DNA of 64,000 nt from Neoscytalidium dimidiatum. Lineage: Eukaryota; Ascomycota; Dothideomycetes; Botryosphaeriales; Botryosphaeriaceae. Shown piece by piece: positions 1 to 12,261 of the stretch; the first letter of the stretch is position 1; the number at the start of each line of letters is the position of its first letter. Under the pieces are notes generated by a model, which saw only the letters and a program-made list of their open reading frames with translations, did not search any database and was not told the origin of the DNA. The stretch is taken from positions 1,612,001 through 1,676,000 of the forward strand of contig CM074702.1 in the NCBI GenBank assembly GCA_037367355.1, written 5' to 3'. Made by a program: the position numbers and the translations under genes.

Positions 1-299
1 CGGGCCGACCCCTACGACGGTGCGCTGCCCCGAGGCCGCCGTGCCGCCCACTGACCCACTGCGCCACTACGCCAGGGAACTCCCCCGCTCGCTGCAGTCC
101 TGCGAATTCGCTTCGCCTGCCATAAGAGCACGATCGCTCATGCAGAACCGCCCTCTTGGGCCCTGTCTCTCCTCATCCTCCCAGACCTTTTCTTCGCTCT
201 CAAGGTACCCCAGCCGATACTTGCAAAGCCGCACCGCTCATCTGCCCGACCTGCTGTCCTCTGCCCCGCCGTAGTGCCCCGTTTTCCAGCGCTGCAGCC
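1..299. other. 5' flank of the nitrilase gene
   Basis: This stretch is pyrimidine-rich just ahead of the ATG at 300, as is usual for a fungal promoter or leader. Reading frames cross it but none shows recognisable protein features, and I see no gene in it. Confidence 0.5.
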
Positions 300-1457
300 A
301 TGGCGCCGTCTGCAGTTGGGGCTCCCAGGATCAAACTGAAGGCTGCAGCTGTTCATGCCGCCCCGGTTTTCATGGACAAGAAAGCCACCGCTACTAAGGT
401 CGTGCGCATCATCGAGGATGCTGGCAGTCAAGGCATTAAGCTCCTTGCTTTCCCCGAGACCTTCATCCCGGGCTACCCTGTACGTGACATCGCCCGCGAC
501 CCGGATCGCCCTCCGCACTTGATATATGCGCCTCCAGCTCAGATCGACTGCTGACCGGTGCCGGCGCTTGTCAAGTAGTATTTCAGCGAGGCCTACCCTC
601 CACTGCACCAAGTCGGAGCTCTGGCAAAGTATGCCGAGGAGAGTGTTGTGTGCGATGAGAGCGATGAATGCATCCGCAGCATCCAGGCCGCATGCCGCTC
701 CGCCGGCGTGGCCATCAACCTCGGTGTCTCGGAGCGCATGCCCAACGGGTATTCCCTGTTCAACTCCCAGATTGTTATCGACGAGGATGGCTCCATCTTG
801 GGCGTCCACCGCAAGATCCAGCCAACCTATGTCGAGCGCTACGTCTGGGCCCAAGGCAGCGGCTGGAGCCTCAGGGTGTTCAAGCCAAAACTTGGCTATA
901 ACATTGGCGGTCTCTGTTGCTGGGAGAATACCTTCAACGGCGCTCGCCAAGCACTCATCAATCAGAACCAACACGTCCACGTGGGTGCCTGGCCCGCTTT
1001 GTCGACCATGCAGGGATTTCAGCCAGTTGCTGACTCGCAGATCGAAGCTCTGATGAAGACGCACGCTCTGACCGCCCAGGTGTTTGTGTTGAGTGCGGCG
1101 AATTACATCGATAAGCAGTGCCTCGATTGGATGGAGGAGAACCTCGGCAAGCAGGACCTGATCAAGGAGGGCGGAGGCTGGAGCGCCGTCATTCATCCCT
1201 TCTGCTCCTTCTTGGCTGGCCCGCACACCGGCTCCGAGGAAAAGCTTGTGACGGCCGAGCTGGACTTCAATGACCTGGGCCCGGTCAAGGTTTGGATTGA
1301 CGGCAACGGTCACTACAAGCGTCCCGAAATCCTCGACTTCAAGCTTGACACGAAGCCATTGTGGCCCAACGAGGGTGTTGTGCCCAGATTTCCGGAATCG
1401 TCTTTGAACGAAGCACCAAAAGTGGTTGATAAGGACGAGAAAGACCAACGGTCTTGA
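300..1457 (+). CDS. Nitrilase (carbon-nitrogen hydrolase family, aliphatic nitrilase type)
   Basis: Predicted 352-aa enzyme that hydrolyses a nitrile to the acid and ammonia. Exons are 300-479 and 579-1457. The 99-nt intron has a gtacgt donor and a tag acceptor, and joining them restores the GYP-YFSEAY junction in frame. The Glu-Lys-Cys triad of the nitrilase superfamily is visible: E53 in FPETFIPGYP, K139 in HRKIQPTYVER and C174 in GGLCCWEN. Length fits aliphatic nitrilases (about 350 aa). The GLCCWEN motif has Cys where many nitrilases and cyanide hydratases have Asn. A cyanide hydratase is less likely because the motifs around the active site look more nitrilase-like, but substrate cannot be read from sequence. 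The tail from about residue 325 is polar and charged. No signal peptide, so probably cytosolic. Confidence 0.88.
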
Positions 1458-2976
1458 AGAGTATCATGTCGAGATGGATTGACGAACAACTGAATGTGTG
1501 TTACGAAGATGTCTACTCCAGTATAGTTGATTCATACGATCTCCATTTGACGCCACTGTGACCCCGTTGCGAGTTTTGAACGACGCATGATGGCTTAGGA
1601 CCGCATAAGAACGGTGTTGTATACCGAATGAATCCTACGATAATATAATCGGTGCACGAATCTGAGAATCAGGTCGACAAAAAGTACTGCCGATTGATCG
1701 CTGAAGATGTCTTCCGAGAGCTGTGTCATCGGGGAACCGGATTGTGGATTTCTGTGCTTAAGTGGCAAATATACGTCGTATACCTCGAGTTGAGCATCAG
1801 AGCGGTGAGCCTTTCGTAGACCTCCAACAGCAAGTGACAAGAATTCCGAAACCGACCGTTGATAATACGTAGTCATCAGCCAACGGCACGATGGGGCCGG
1901 TGGATCCGCAATAATCGGAATCTTCCAAGGACGGATACGCGTTAGCGCCATACGAACGGGCCTTCTTTACGGAGCGACGATCATATCGAACATATTCGAA
2001 CGCCATGTGACCTGATTCAACGCGCCAAGATACAACGGAACTGGCCAGTTCATGGCCCTGCAAAAGCTTTGAAAGTCTCCACTTCTGCGTTAGGGTTTGT
2101 AGAAAAGCCGATCGCGGGCCAACTTTTCCCGATTACCATGGCCATCCAGTCGTTCCTTCCTCTCGCGCACGGAAGGAGATACGGTGACTGTGTAGCAGCT
2201 GGATGACCGGTTGCCCCTGACATCAACATATAACGCAATATCACTATCAGCCAGTTAAGACACAGGGAGTAGCATCTGTCGTATGTGCTGAACAGAGCGA
2301 AGACCAATTTCCCGTGTCTGCTCAACCGTCGTTTGATGTTTTAGCTCTCGGAGCCTCAGTCTCTCGGATTCGGAATCACGTCAAGAAAAGCTAGAAGACC
2401 AAAAGCCGACTCGCTGATCCGCGCATTGAATCGCCTTGACCTACAGGGACTGCCCACCATGTCAGATAAATAAATGAATACATAAAGCCTTAGCTATACT
2501 CCGGTTGTCATAGTACGGGTGTCAAGCTTAGAGTTGATCAAATTGGCATCTGATGTGTCGGTGTATCTATGGGCCGTGATGAGAAGAAGTATTGTGAGGA
2601 GAGAGGGTGACGAAGGTGACCCGGAGAGGTTCTAAGGCCGAACGTAACCCTTTGTTATGTTTAACCGCGTATCCTCCCATCGATTCTTCCCATGGAACTG
2701 GGCTTGAGCGACACTAGGTTCGATGAGCGGCAGGATGATTTGAGTTTCCCCGAAGCTTATTTTGGGCTATCATGTTGACGGCCTTAAAGCTAGCGACCGT
2801 TCGGGCACGAAGTGCAGTCAGAAAAAGGGCCCGCCATACAAGCGTTATGAAAAAGTGACATGTGCAGATGTATTCATAGCATGTAGTCGTTCATCTCTAT
2901 ACGTGTAATATGTAGAACCAATGACGCCTCGTATCCATGCTTTTTGTTACAACTGGCAAGCTGCCTGTAGGAGCAT
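1458..2976. other. Intergenic, no gene seen
   Basis: This lies between the convergent 3' ends of the nitrilase and the alpha/beta hydrolase. Minus-strand reading frames at about 1600-2325 lack ATG starts at their apparent beginnings, overlap each other in different frames and match no motif. I see no gene, RNA or repeat. Confidence 0.5.
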
Positions 2977-3852
2977 CTATGCAGCAATGAAATCCTCTAT
3001 CTTCTGGGAGAACTGGACAGGATCCTGGACGGGGGCGAAGTGGCTGACGCCGGTCATCATAACGAGCTTGCTGCCGGTGATGACTGAGTTGAGATGCTCG
3101 GGAACAGCAAGGTTGACAGCCTCGTCGTGGTCGGCGCCCGAGATGGTGACCTTAGAACCATCGATCTTGGCCAGGTCGGCGTCACTCCATGTCGGAAGGG
3201 TGGCCTCAAGGGTGCCGACCTTGGTGGCAAAGTCGGTGAAGTTGGCCGAGGGCTGCAACTCGGCGTATTCGGTGGCGCAGCGCGTCACGAACTCGTTGTA
3301 GATGGCCGTGTCCGTGAAGGTTGCGTTGGTATCCTCGAAGCTCTGGAACCCGGCGAAGACGAAGGCCTTGGTGATGCTCGAAGAGATGGTGCTGTCGAGC
3401 AGGCCAGCAAGAGTGGTCGCAGCACCGTCGGACCAGCCAACCCACATGGCCTCGGTCACACCTTCGGCCCTGAGCAGGTCGTACGTGTCTTTGGCGAACA
3501 TCTCGAATGTAAAGACGTCGTTCGCGCCGTAAGTGCTCCTACCGTGGCCGCGGCGGTCAACGGCGATGACGTAATGGTTCTTCATAACGGAGCTGATGAC
3601 ATCGCCGAAATAAGCCGAGTAGCCAAGGCCGCCATGGATGAAGACAACAGGAGTGCCACCAGCGGCCTCGTTGTACTTCTGGAACCACAGATCAACGCTG
3701 TTGATAGCGGCCTTGGTGGTGCTGATAGGAGCAGGGAGATTTGGGGTGGCCGGAAGCGTCTCCCAGGCGTTGCTCTGCCTCACAGCCAAAGGAGAGGACT
3801 GGACGAGGCCGGAGAAGGCGAGAAGAGGAAAGAGGAGAGCCTTGGCTGCCAT
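2977..3852 (-). CDS. Secreted alpha/beta hydrolase
   Basis: Single-exon gene for 291 aa. The first 19 or so residues (MAAKALLFPLLAFSGLVQS) form a signal peptide, so the enzyme is probably secreted. The alpha/beta-hydrolase fold is shown by the oxyanion-hole HGG (residues 73-75), the DRRGHGRS strand-helix turn (99-106) and the nucleophile elbow GWSDG with S141. The acid is probably D241 or D243 in GADHDEAV, and the base is H271 in GVSHFAP. The order and spacing match the esterase/haloperoxidase-like hydrolases. Substrate is unknown. N-glycosylation sequons are present (NATF, NFTD). The ATG at 3852 is the only start that gives the signal peptide. A TTTAAA box lies at 3971-3976, about 120 nt upstream. 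Confidence 0.88.
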   Translation of the reverse strand: MAAKALLFPLLAFSGLVQSSPLAVRQSNAWETLPATPNLPAPISTTKAAINSVDLWFQKYNEAAGGTPVVFIHGGLGYSAYFGDVISSVMKNHYVIAVDRRGHGRSTYGANDVFTFEMFAKDTYDLLRAEGVTEAMWVGWSDGAATTLAGLLDSTISSSITKAFVFAGFQSFEDTNATFTDTAIYNEFVTRCATEYAELQPSANFTDFATKVGTLEATLPTWSDADLAKIDGSKVTISGADHDEAVNLAVPEHLNSVITGSKLVMMTGVSHFAPVQDPVQFSQKIEDFIAA

Positions 3853-4618
3853 TATGTGTGTATTAAGAAAGGAATTGGAAACCTAAGCTACGATAGAGTT
3901 TCCTGTGTGAAGAGAGATGCTTTTGGATTGCGTGCAATGAGCTTCTTCAGCAGCGGGTGCAAGGACGCCTTTTAAACATAGCCTTCGACTCAGTAGTTTC
4001 GAGACGAGCCTGGCCCTGGAAATCATCGGGAGAGCCTGTCAGTGACCAAGAGTAGGGAGTTAGTGCAGAAAGTACTAAGCACAATCTGCTTTAATTTCGC
4101 ACGGTGTTCGTATGGTCGTATTGCATGGAAAGGTGTGGCCGTGCGACGCTGGTCTCCGCAAGCATCCGCCGCAGGCCCTGCAGGGCTGCGGTGGATCACC
4201 CGGCAGGATCCCATCGCTCACGCGGAATGCCGGGCGGCTGTAGGCGCGTCGCTCCGGGCGGCGGCCAAGCTGTCGTTCCGAGCACAAGATTTGGGTGAAA
4301 GCTGATGGAGATGCTCGAGGACAAAGGTGGCAAGTGGATTGTTGCTGCACGAGTCGAGAGAGCGAGCCAGCGGTGCCGAGCAGCGCGACTGACTAGGGTT
4401 CGCGGCGCATCTTGACTCTGCTTCTCATGCCACGCGTTTCCAAACGGCCACTGTCTAGCTAAGCGCATACTCGCCTTAAGCTTCCCAACGGCGCTGTTCA
4501 TGCAATATGTCGCCCCTCTGCTGCCGCCGTTTCTCTAGTCAAATTCAATAGCAGGAACCGCATTGAGTTGTCGCTCGACCACCCGAAAATTGGCCGCTGA
4601 TGAGACCCCACAGCCACT
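3853..4618. other. Intergenic, promoter of the alpha/beta hydrolase
   Basis: Contains a TTTAAA element at 3971-3976 facing the hydrolase. The remainder has short overlapping frames on both strands but nothing gene-like. Confidence 0.4.
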
Positions 4619-5281
4619 TCACAGACTCGCCTTCGGCTCCCTCAGCGCCTTTACGGCTTGCCCAAACTCCGGCATATCGTCCGCCTGCTTCGCCCGCCCG
4701 CCCCATCGAATCACTCCTTCTTTGTCTACAGCCCACGATCCTGCCGTTTGCCAGCGGTTGCCACTTTCCGTCGGCCTGTTCCAGATGCCCTCTTCCTTAC
4801 CAAGCCTGTATACCGAGTACATGCTCCACGGACTGAGGACATGCCAGAGCGAGGATACACCAAGACCCCACTGTGCGAAGAGGTCGCGCTCCGAATCGAC
4901 GAGCAGCTCGACCGCACCTTTGCCGCCTCCGAGTGCCTCAAGCCACCGGTCTGTTGAGCCCCGGTCGCTGTGTGATATCGCGACAAAACGGATGTCAGGA
5001 TTCTTGGATGCCGCCTCGCGTAGGTTCCGGAACGTCTTCTCCGCGACTGTACATATGGTTTGTGTTAGCGCATCTTACGCTGCGTTTGGGCGGAAGGAAC
5101 CGTGCTTGTACGAACATGGGCATCCGCAATGCCGGAGGAAAGTAACCACTACGGACTTGCCGTCTGCGCCTGGGATGGGCAATCGCTCCGACGACGGCGC
5201 TTTCGACCCAACAGCTGGCGGCTCACTGGTTTTCTTGGCGCCCGGAGAGAGCCAGGATGTGAGCTCTTGCTGAAGTGTCAT
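4619..5281 (-). CDS. AhpC/TSA-type thioredoxin-fold (peroxiredoxin-like) protein
   Basis: 197-aa protein in two exons, 5281-5116 and 5046-4619. The 69-nt intron (donor gttcgt, acceptor tacag) was placed because joining CCAT to TCGCGG gives the family signature HCGCPFAEKTF. The protein then reads on through a thioredoxin fold to a GSWAVDKEGVIRWGG strand and the C-terminal helix. The CxC in RHCGCPF replaces the CxxC of thioredoxins, as in the AhpC/TSA antioxidant-like group (PF13911 type) of filamentous fungi. This suggests a cytosolic redox or peroxide-detoxifying role, but activity is not proven for most fungal members. No targeting signal is seen. A second possible donor (gtacaag, 5 nt further into the intron) breaks the conserved motif and was not used. 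Confidence 0.85.
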
Positions 5282-6023
5282 CGTGATTCTGCTGCTCTGG
5301 AAGTCGCTTCGTCGAGTGTCATACGATCTGTTTCCTTCCAGTTATCGAGCTATATGTTGAAGTGGGGAACATCTCGAACGGCCTATGACGAATCCGCATG
5401 ACGTCGGCTCGACTGTGCCTTTTTTGCGGAAACTTGCTGTATCGGGCTAGCCGTCACTGAACACGGACTTTCACTTGCACTTAGAAAACGTCATCAGGAA
5501 CACGTCCGGATGGGACTGAACTTCTCTCATAACCTTGTGAACTTGCTATGTCATGTACCCCGCCACGCCATCAAGATTACAGTCCCTCAGCATGGTAGGC
5601 GGACATTCGGAGCACAATTATGCATTCGATGAACAACTTGAGGGAGATCTCTTCGCATTTCACGCATAGCACCTACGTCCCATCAATAATAACGGCCAGT
5701 ATATTCCTCCAGATTCTGGCACAACAGATAATTACGAGCAACAAGGGCCAGTTTCTACGGTGGAGATGGGACATTACTTCCCAAAATCGTGCAGGTAGCC
5801 ACGAACGGAGAGTAACCCGCTTGGATCAAGAAGCTTGAAGATAATAGAAAGTTCACCGGCGCACTGAGCATTCGAAGGAGGGCAAAAAATGGGAATCCAT
5901 GTTGCATGATCATCACATGCGTGAATAGCCTCCTAAGCAGTCACATAATGTCCGACCATCGAGACGCTAAAACAACACACGGCTAGTAATCGAGCTGAGA
6001 CCTTCACTCGGCAATAGAATAGT
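5282..6023. other. Intergenic, no gene seen
   Basis: This lies between two minus-strand genes. It should hold the promoter of the AhpC-like gene and the 3' UTR of the universal stress protein gene. No further feature is supported. Confidence 0.4.
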
Positions 6024-8195
6024 TTAGTCAATCTTTGCCGAAGCCAGCTTCGATGTCGGATTCGTGAGGACGTTGGATAAACGCAGGTTACCGCGCTTAT
6101 ATTTGCTGTGCTTGCGCAACCGCTTTCGCGCCACCATGACCGGAACTGATGACTTCGTAACAAGGTAGTTACTAAACGAGCCAAGAAGGACGCTGTGAGA
6201 CTCCTAAGTCAGCGTTTTATTCCTTCAAATAATCGACAGCGAGATTCTTTGAAGCGAGCGGCTAAGTGGAAGACGGTCCGCAGGACAAGCATGAAACTGA
6301 ACTCACCCTTTGAGCGCACTACGTCCTCTTGAACCCAGAATGACAAGCGTCGGGTCCAGAAAATCGATCTAACTGCCTTGTCAACAATACTGCATGCAGC
6401 TTCGGGGCGCGAAGAAACCCACCACTTCCGTAATCATGTGCTTCGGACTCTTGCAATGGAACACCTCAATGACGGCCCGGACTTGTAGCTTCGTTTTCCT
6501 GAGCAATGATACGATACGGTCGCTCACTTCCATCGTTGCATGCCAACGTTCACGTTCCGCCTTGTCCATATTCGCCAAATCTGGTTCTTGCTCGTTCGCG
6601 TCGCTTGGACGGAAACTCTGCTGCAAAGGTGATGGTCCCAAACTCTGATGGCGGCTCCGGGACTTTGAGCGTCCATCGTCGATGACCCGTTGGTTGTGTG
6701 ACAGTGTCTTGACCAGAGAAGCGGTGTCACGCATCATCTGAGCGCCCTCACCGATACCAATTGCTCCAGATTCACCCCCTGTGCCGACTTCCTCATCTAC
6801 AGCATACACAGCAAGAAGGGTATCGCCATCTCGCAACACAGTGCCGATAGTCCATTCGAGGGCGTAAGCTGCTTCTTCACTCAAATCAGTTGCAACAAGA
6901 TACATGCGCTGACGACGCAGGCCCCTCTCTGCTTCTCTCTGCATTTCGGCGTAGTCGCCACGAATGATTTGACGAATACATCGATGGGCTGCGGGTGTCG
7001 AATGTATGGGGGACATTGTCATGGCCATACGTTGGGCGCGTTTGATCTCCGAGATGTCTTGTTCTGTGTCAGATGTCATCGGCGTCGACATTCCAGAGCC
7101 ACCGGCGTCAAAGTTCGTGGTCGGATGAACGCCCTTCTTCTTCTGTATCATCTTTTCTCCGTTCGGTCCCGTGATAGTCACCGTAGGCTCTAACAAAGAG
7201 CGAACTCTGTAGTCGCTGGACATTCGCTTTCCTATTCGACTAGTCAGCGATTATATGTGCTGTGCTCAGAGATGCGTCTACTCACGGTCGTCTTCAGCGG
7301 CTGCGAGGAGACTCTTTGGCAGCTTATCTTTGATTTCCGTGTTGTTTGAGGTTCTTCGGCGCCGTCGACCTCTGCTTTCGTCATCTCCCGAGCCAGTATC
7401 GGAATCATCCTCGTCGTCGGTGCTCTCGATCGCATCATCGTCGGCATCTGCGTAGTAGTCCTTCTCCAGACGCACACCACCTCCAGGAGATATAGATTCG
7501 CCTTTCGTAGGGTCTGATCCTTTCCTAGAAGCCAAAGAAGCCAGGCTGCCACCAGAGCGAAGTAAGGCCGCGTCAGATAATCTGCGATATGCACTGTTCA
7601 TGTCGATGGACCTTCCTGATTCCGTCACATACTTTCTCGGATCTGACATGAAGTTGCTATTGCGGTTCAGTCTTCCTCCAGGGGAGTCGGACCGGTTTAT
7701 CCGCGCGGCGGGAGACCTGGACTTGTTGCTTCCCAATATGCCTGTGGAGGAGTTGTGTCGGCCGGAATCCTTGCTACCGCTTCCCCCGAATACAGTTGCC
7801 ATGGCGCGCTTACCTTTTTTCCCGCCTTGTGTCACCCGCTTGGGCACGTGCGAGTCGATTGACGGGAGCATGTCGAACTGGTATGCGCTCTCGGGATCGC
7901 GACTCCCAGTCGCCAACGGGCTCCGGGCTCTTCTGGCCGAGGGCGGCGGCGACGACGCGTCCAGCATGGAACGGCGCTGCTCCTCCCGCTTCTTGCGCTT
8001 CTCTTCCTTCTCCTGGTCGGAGGGTAGGATGAACTTGGCGGTGTGCTTGTCGCCGATGTCCAGCATACTGCGCACGGGGGATTGCGTGCCACCAGGGCTG
8101 CTTGCTCGCGAATTCGCCTGCCGCCCTCGATTGATCCCCTCCAGAATGTCCATCACAGCCCGACGCTCCTCGTCGAGCGCGGATTCGAGCGACAT
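6024..8195 (-). CDS. Universal stress protein (UspA family) with long disordered N-terminal region
   Basis: Four exons (8195-7286, 7231-6423, 6368-6307, 6192-6024) encode 649 aa. The Usp fold occupies roughly residues 413-625, starting at YLVATDLSEEAAYALEW. It ends with the nucleotide-binding pattern G-x2-G-x9-G-S, seen as GSRGRSALKGVLLGS, then SSVPVMVARKRLRKHSKYK. The last two exons are short (62 and 169 nt). They were found by following the family motif past donors gtgggt and gtgagt, since the genomic frame runs into a false stop after exon 2. Residues 1-400 are low-complexity, rich in Ser, Arg and Asp, with RSxSP-like phosphosites and an Asp/Glu cluster near 265-290. Architecture matches the Usp proteins of S. 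pombe and moulds. Probably a cytosolic or nuclear stress-signalling protein; no enzymatic role is assigned. Confidence 0.87.
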
Positions 8196-10336
8196 GGTTG
8201 CGGCCGGGTACGTCAGGTAAGACTCGGGTGGGCAGGTGTTCGTCGGGGTGGCGGAGGATCGCGGTGGGGGAGGATCTCGGTGTGGTTGGAAGGCAGTTGG
8301 GCTGGCGGGGCGGTTGGAGGAGAGGTTTCCAAGCAGGCTCAAGATAGCCGCAAGGATGTGAGCTCTGGCGGCAATAGGCGACGCTGGGGCTGTGTCCACT
8401 CTGTGGCCAGAGTCGCGAGAAAGCGGCCGGGGGTAGGACCGAATGTGGAGGAAAAATAGACCACGGGAGACCTGACGAGGGAAGAAAGTCGTCGGGCGGG
8501 AGTAGAAACGAGGGCTGCAGTCTGGCAATGGATGACGGCGCACGAGGCGCGCAGGCGATCGTCTCCGGGAGTGCTATGCGATGTAGTGGTGGCTGTGGAG
8601 CAGCGCGACGGCTGATGTTAGCTGCTGTCGGCGAACAGCAGGCGGATGCGGGAGTTGACGAAGACCAACATGGAGGAGCGAAAGGCAAAACGGCTGGAGC
8701 ACGGGAGCTGAGCGAAGACAATGGGGAGGCGTTGCTCTTAGCTCTGTTTGAGGGGTTTGGGCGATGATGGCAAGCGTTGCGGGCAGTCTTGGCGGGAAAC
8801 TTTCGGGCGCGTGTTCTTGGACCTTGGGCCCTCTGGTTGCTGACACCGCCAGCCCTGGGCCCCCCACCGCTGTCGAAACCCTCCCCCCGAAGACCCCAGG
8901 ACCCCTTTACGCGACAGGCCATCCGGCCGGCACGACCGGGCGCCGGCTTGCCCGGCCCAAAATGCGCTGCTCAGCTCGCCGGCATCCCCGCTTGGCGCCC
9001 AGCCCTCCGCGAAACCGCTTGCATGCCTCGTCGTGCCTCAGGCGCCTTCACTGGCTCGCTTTGCCCATCACATGCTCGTGTGCATCCGTCAGAGCTCGAC
9101 GCTGCCGATTTTCCTGCCGCTTGCCCGGCTGCTGCCAGCACGAGGTCCGGCGCCGGCCCCTCAAGAAGACTCGCTCTTCATCGTAGCCGTCGCGTGGGGA
9201 CCTAGATCCCAGGCACAACACTGGCATTGACGAATCGAAAAGAGCGGCGGCACCGGTCCTGGCTGGCAGCGGAGCTGGCCCGCGTGGCCGGCTCCCGCCC
9301 GGGTAGCCTGAGGCGTCCATGTGCGGAACGGGCCAGGTCTTAAACGTTTTGCGAGAGCAAGTGTTTCTGCAAGCAATTAAGCATCCAGCCGGCGGGCTTG
9401 TCGCGGCTCTTTCGAAGCTTGGACACCTGCGGGGGCTCATTTTCTCCAAGTGTCGATTGATTGAGAGATTGCAGCAGAGGTCATGACTACCAGACATGGC
9501 GCTGTAGGCAACTTCACCAGCTGCGCGAGCTCGACCATCTTTTCACCTGTCGTGGGGCGAAAGGCGAACAACAAACGGCAAAACCGGCGCTGGTTCTTTC
9601 GACATCTCTCATGATAGTGGGCGTCGAGATTGGTCACCGCCTCCCCGTCCACTCGCAAAAGCCCGAGCATGGCGTGCTCGTCGGGAACAAATGCCTTGCC
9701 TGGCCTGTATGGAGAGCATCCGCTCTGGGGCCCCGAGCCCCCGCACACCACATCAAGCCACCTCCGTAATTCCTCGGCAAAACATCGGGCTGTCAGCAAC
9801 GGAGCTTCTCCCACCATTCCAGCCACGGATGTCTTCCCGGCCTATTCTTGGTACTTTCCGCCATCCGGAGCGCGTTGCGTATTCGTGTTAGGCGTGAGGC
9901 TTCTCATAATCGGGAATTCCGGCGTGACAGCTCCGGCCAGTCAGGAATATATATTCCTACCGATCAACGACCCAGGACTTCGGCCCCAAAACCACCTAGT
10001 CAATTGACGCTCATTTGTTCATCGGCACTTTATGTTGCGAAGCCGGCTCTTTCCCCAATTCCTCACGGCCCCGCGTCCTTGTCACCCCAGCATCGTGCTA
10101 GCGCCATCTGAAATGGAGCCGCCTCTGCTCGCACGATGTAACTGCCCGCCTATGTCTGACTCAATGTGGTAGCAACCGCCGTTCTGACGGCCTTTGCGCT
10201 GGCCGTGGGCGCCGCTCCCGAGGGTTTTAGCCTGTCATCGAATTACGGGAACGCCGCTCTCGCCCATGGGATTCTTGTATTTAAAATCCCTCCAGTAGCC
10301 CGTTTCTTGGGAAGCACGGATTGCAGTAAATCAACC
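8196..10336. other. Divergent promoter region between the Usp and GH1 genes
   Basis: GC-rich and pyrimidine-rich, with many shadow frames. The minus-strand frame at about 9437-9826 lacks a recognisable domain. A TATA-like box is listed separately. I see no gene here. Confidence 0.45.
10278..10286 (+). promoter_or_regulatory. TATA-like box of the GH1 gene
   Basis: TATTTAAAA lies 51 nt upstream of the chosen ATG at 10337 and faces it. This close spacing would give a very short leader and helps reject a longer non-ATG extension upstream. Confidence 0.5.
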
Positions 10337-12261
10337 ATGCTGTCATTTCTACTGCTGGGCTGCGGTGCTGTAGCGCTCGCACAGCAGGTCTACATTCCCG
10401 CTGAAGGGCCAACACCCAGGCCACAGTGCTCGGCGAACCAAACGTACTCCGCCACTTACGCCACCCCCACCTACGCCTTCAGTAATTTCTCATTTACCCA
10501 GACAGAGACTGTCAGGACTGCCACATCGGTCAAGTCTGCGCCACTCACCACATATGCAGCGCCTTATGAGACTCTCAGTTATCTGGTCCCGAACCTCAGC
10601 ACCACGACATGGGGCAACTGGTATCCAAACGCTACCGCAGCAGCCACGGATACCACGGATCCCTACGGTCAATCAGCATGGTCAGCACTTTGGGAGCACG
10701 CCAGCCTGACCAATTTCACATTCAGAGGCCTATATTCGACAACTGTATCTCCCACTCCGGTACCTACAAGCGAGCTTGTCCTCCCGCCTCCAGATTACTT
10801 CGTTGCTCAAGATTGCTATTCCTTTCCGAGCGACTTTATGTTCGGAGTAGTTGGTTCCGCTTCTCAAATTGAAGGAGCCATCGCTGATGAAGGGAGATCG
10901 CCGACTTTGATGGAGATCCTCATCCCCCCTTCGTCTGGCAAACCAGCAGACTACGTCACAAATGAGAATTATTACCTTTACAAGCAAGACATCGAGCGCC
11001 TTGCTGCAATGGGAGTCAAGTACTACTCGTTTTCCATTCCTTGGACTCGCATCCTACCGTTTGTCTTTGAAGGAACCCCGGTGAACAAGCAAGGTCTCGA
11101 CCATTACGACGATCTCATCAATTTCGTTCTATCTCGCGGAATGGTCCCAACGGTTACGCTTTTGCACTTCGATTCTCCGCTTCAGTTCTTCGGCAACAAC
11201 ATTAGCACTGCTGCGGACCCTCCTCTCATCGGTTACACCAACGGAGGATATCAGAACGAGACATTCGAGGACGCGTTTGTGAATTACGGCAAAATTGTCA
11301 TGGCCCATTTTGCAGACCGGGTTCCGGTTTGGTTCACGTTCAACGAGCCATTACTCTACAGCTACAACGGCAAGAGCGTCGACACTGTCGTCAAGTCTCA
11401 TGCCAGACTCTATCATTTCTACCATGACGAGATCAACGGCACCGGCCAGGTGGGGATCAAGTTCAACGACAACTTTGGCGTCCCACTTGATCCGCAGAAT
11501 GCATCAGATGTCGATGCAACTAACCATTTCAATGATTTCCAGCTTGCCACTTTCGCCAACCCCATCTTTCTCGGTGAAGACTATCCAGAAGCATTCAAAA
11601 TCACCATTCCCGATTATGTCCCTCTGACGGAAGAAGACCTTGAGTATATTGGGGGCACATCTGGTGAGAATTTTGCCACTACATATCAGCTGTTTCTCTG
11701 GAGAACTAAATACTGACCGCCCCAGATTTCCTGGGAATTGACCCTTACACAGCAACCGTTGTCACATCTCCCCCGAACGGCATTGCTGCATGCGCATCCA
11801 ATACATCTGATCCGCTTTTCCCGTACTGCGTCGAGCAGTCCACTTTGACAAGCACCGGCTGGAACATTGGCTACCGCTCCCAGTCCTACGTTTATATCAC
11901 CCCGAAGTACCTGCGCACTTACCTATCGTATCTCTGGAATACTTTCCGGCATCCTGTTCTAATCACCGAATTTGGATTCCCAGTCTTCGGTGAGGCGGAC
12001 AAAGAAGACCTGTCGGACCAGCTATTCGATTCACCCCGCAGTAACTACTATCTCTCCTTCATGAGTGAAGTTCTCAAGGCCATCTGGGAGGATCAGGTTC
12101 ACGTTCTAGGGGCCTTTGCATGGAGTTTTGCGGACAATTGGGAGTTCGGAGACTACGACGCCCATTTCGGCATCCAAACAGTCAACCGTACGACGCAAGA
12201 AAGGCGGTACAAGAAGAGCTTCTTCGATTTGGTTGATTTTATTGCAGCGAGATCTGATTAA
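10337..12261 (+). CDS. Secreted glycoside hydrolase family 1 (beta-glucosidase-like)
   Basis: 620-aa protein in two exons, 10337-11663 and 11726-12261, with a 62-nt intron (gtgaga..cccag). A signal peptide (MLSFLLLGCGAVALA) is followed by about 145 residues of Ser/Thr/Tyr-rich, N-glycosylation-rich sequence. The GH1 barrel starts near residue 163 (FPSDFMFGVVGSASQIEGA). The acid/base is E337 in TFNEPLL. The nucleophile is E524 in ITEFGFP, where the usual ITENG has Phe for Asn. The C-terminal SFADNWEFGDYDAHFGI replaces the common SLLDNFEW motif. Likely hydrolyses beta-glucosides outside the cell, although changes in the glycone-site motifs (LLHFDSP for LxHWDLP) suggest a different sugar preference. 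The ATG at 10337 is preferred because the frame upstream begins only at GTG and would bury the signal peptide. Confidence 0.88.

Noticed and set aside
1797..2325. Small minus-strand proteins downstream of the nitrilase
   Set aside because: The apparent starts are TTG, the frames overlap one another, and no signal peptide or motif supports them.
10166..10336. N-terminal extension of the GH1 gene
   Set aside because: It starts at GTG, places the TATA-like box inside the coding region and would bury the signal peptide that begins at 10337.
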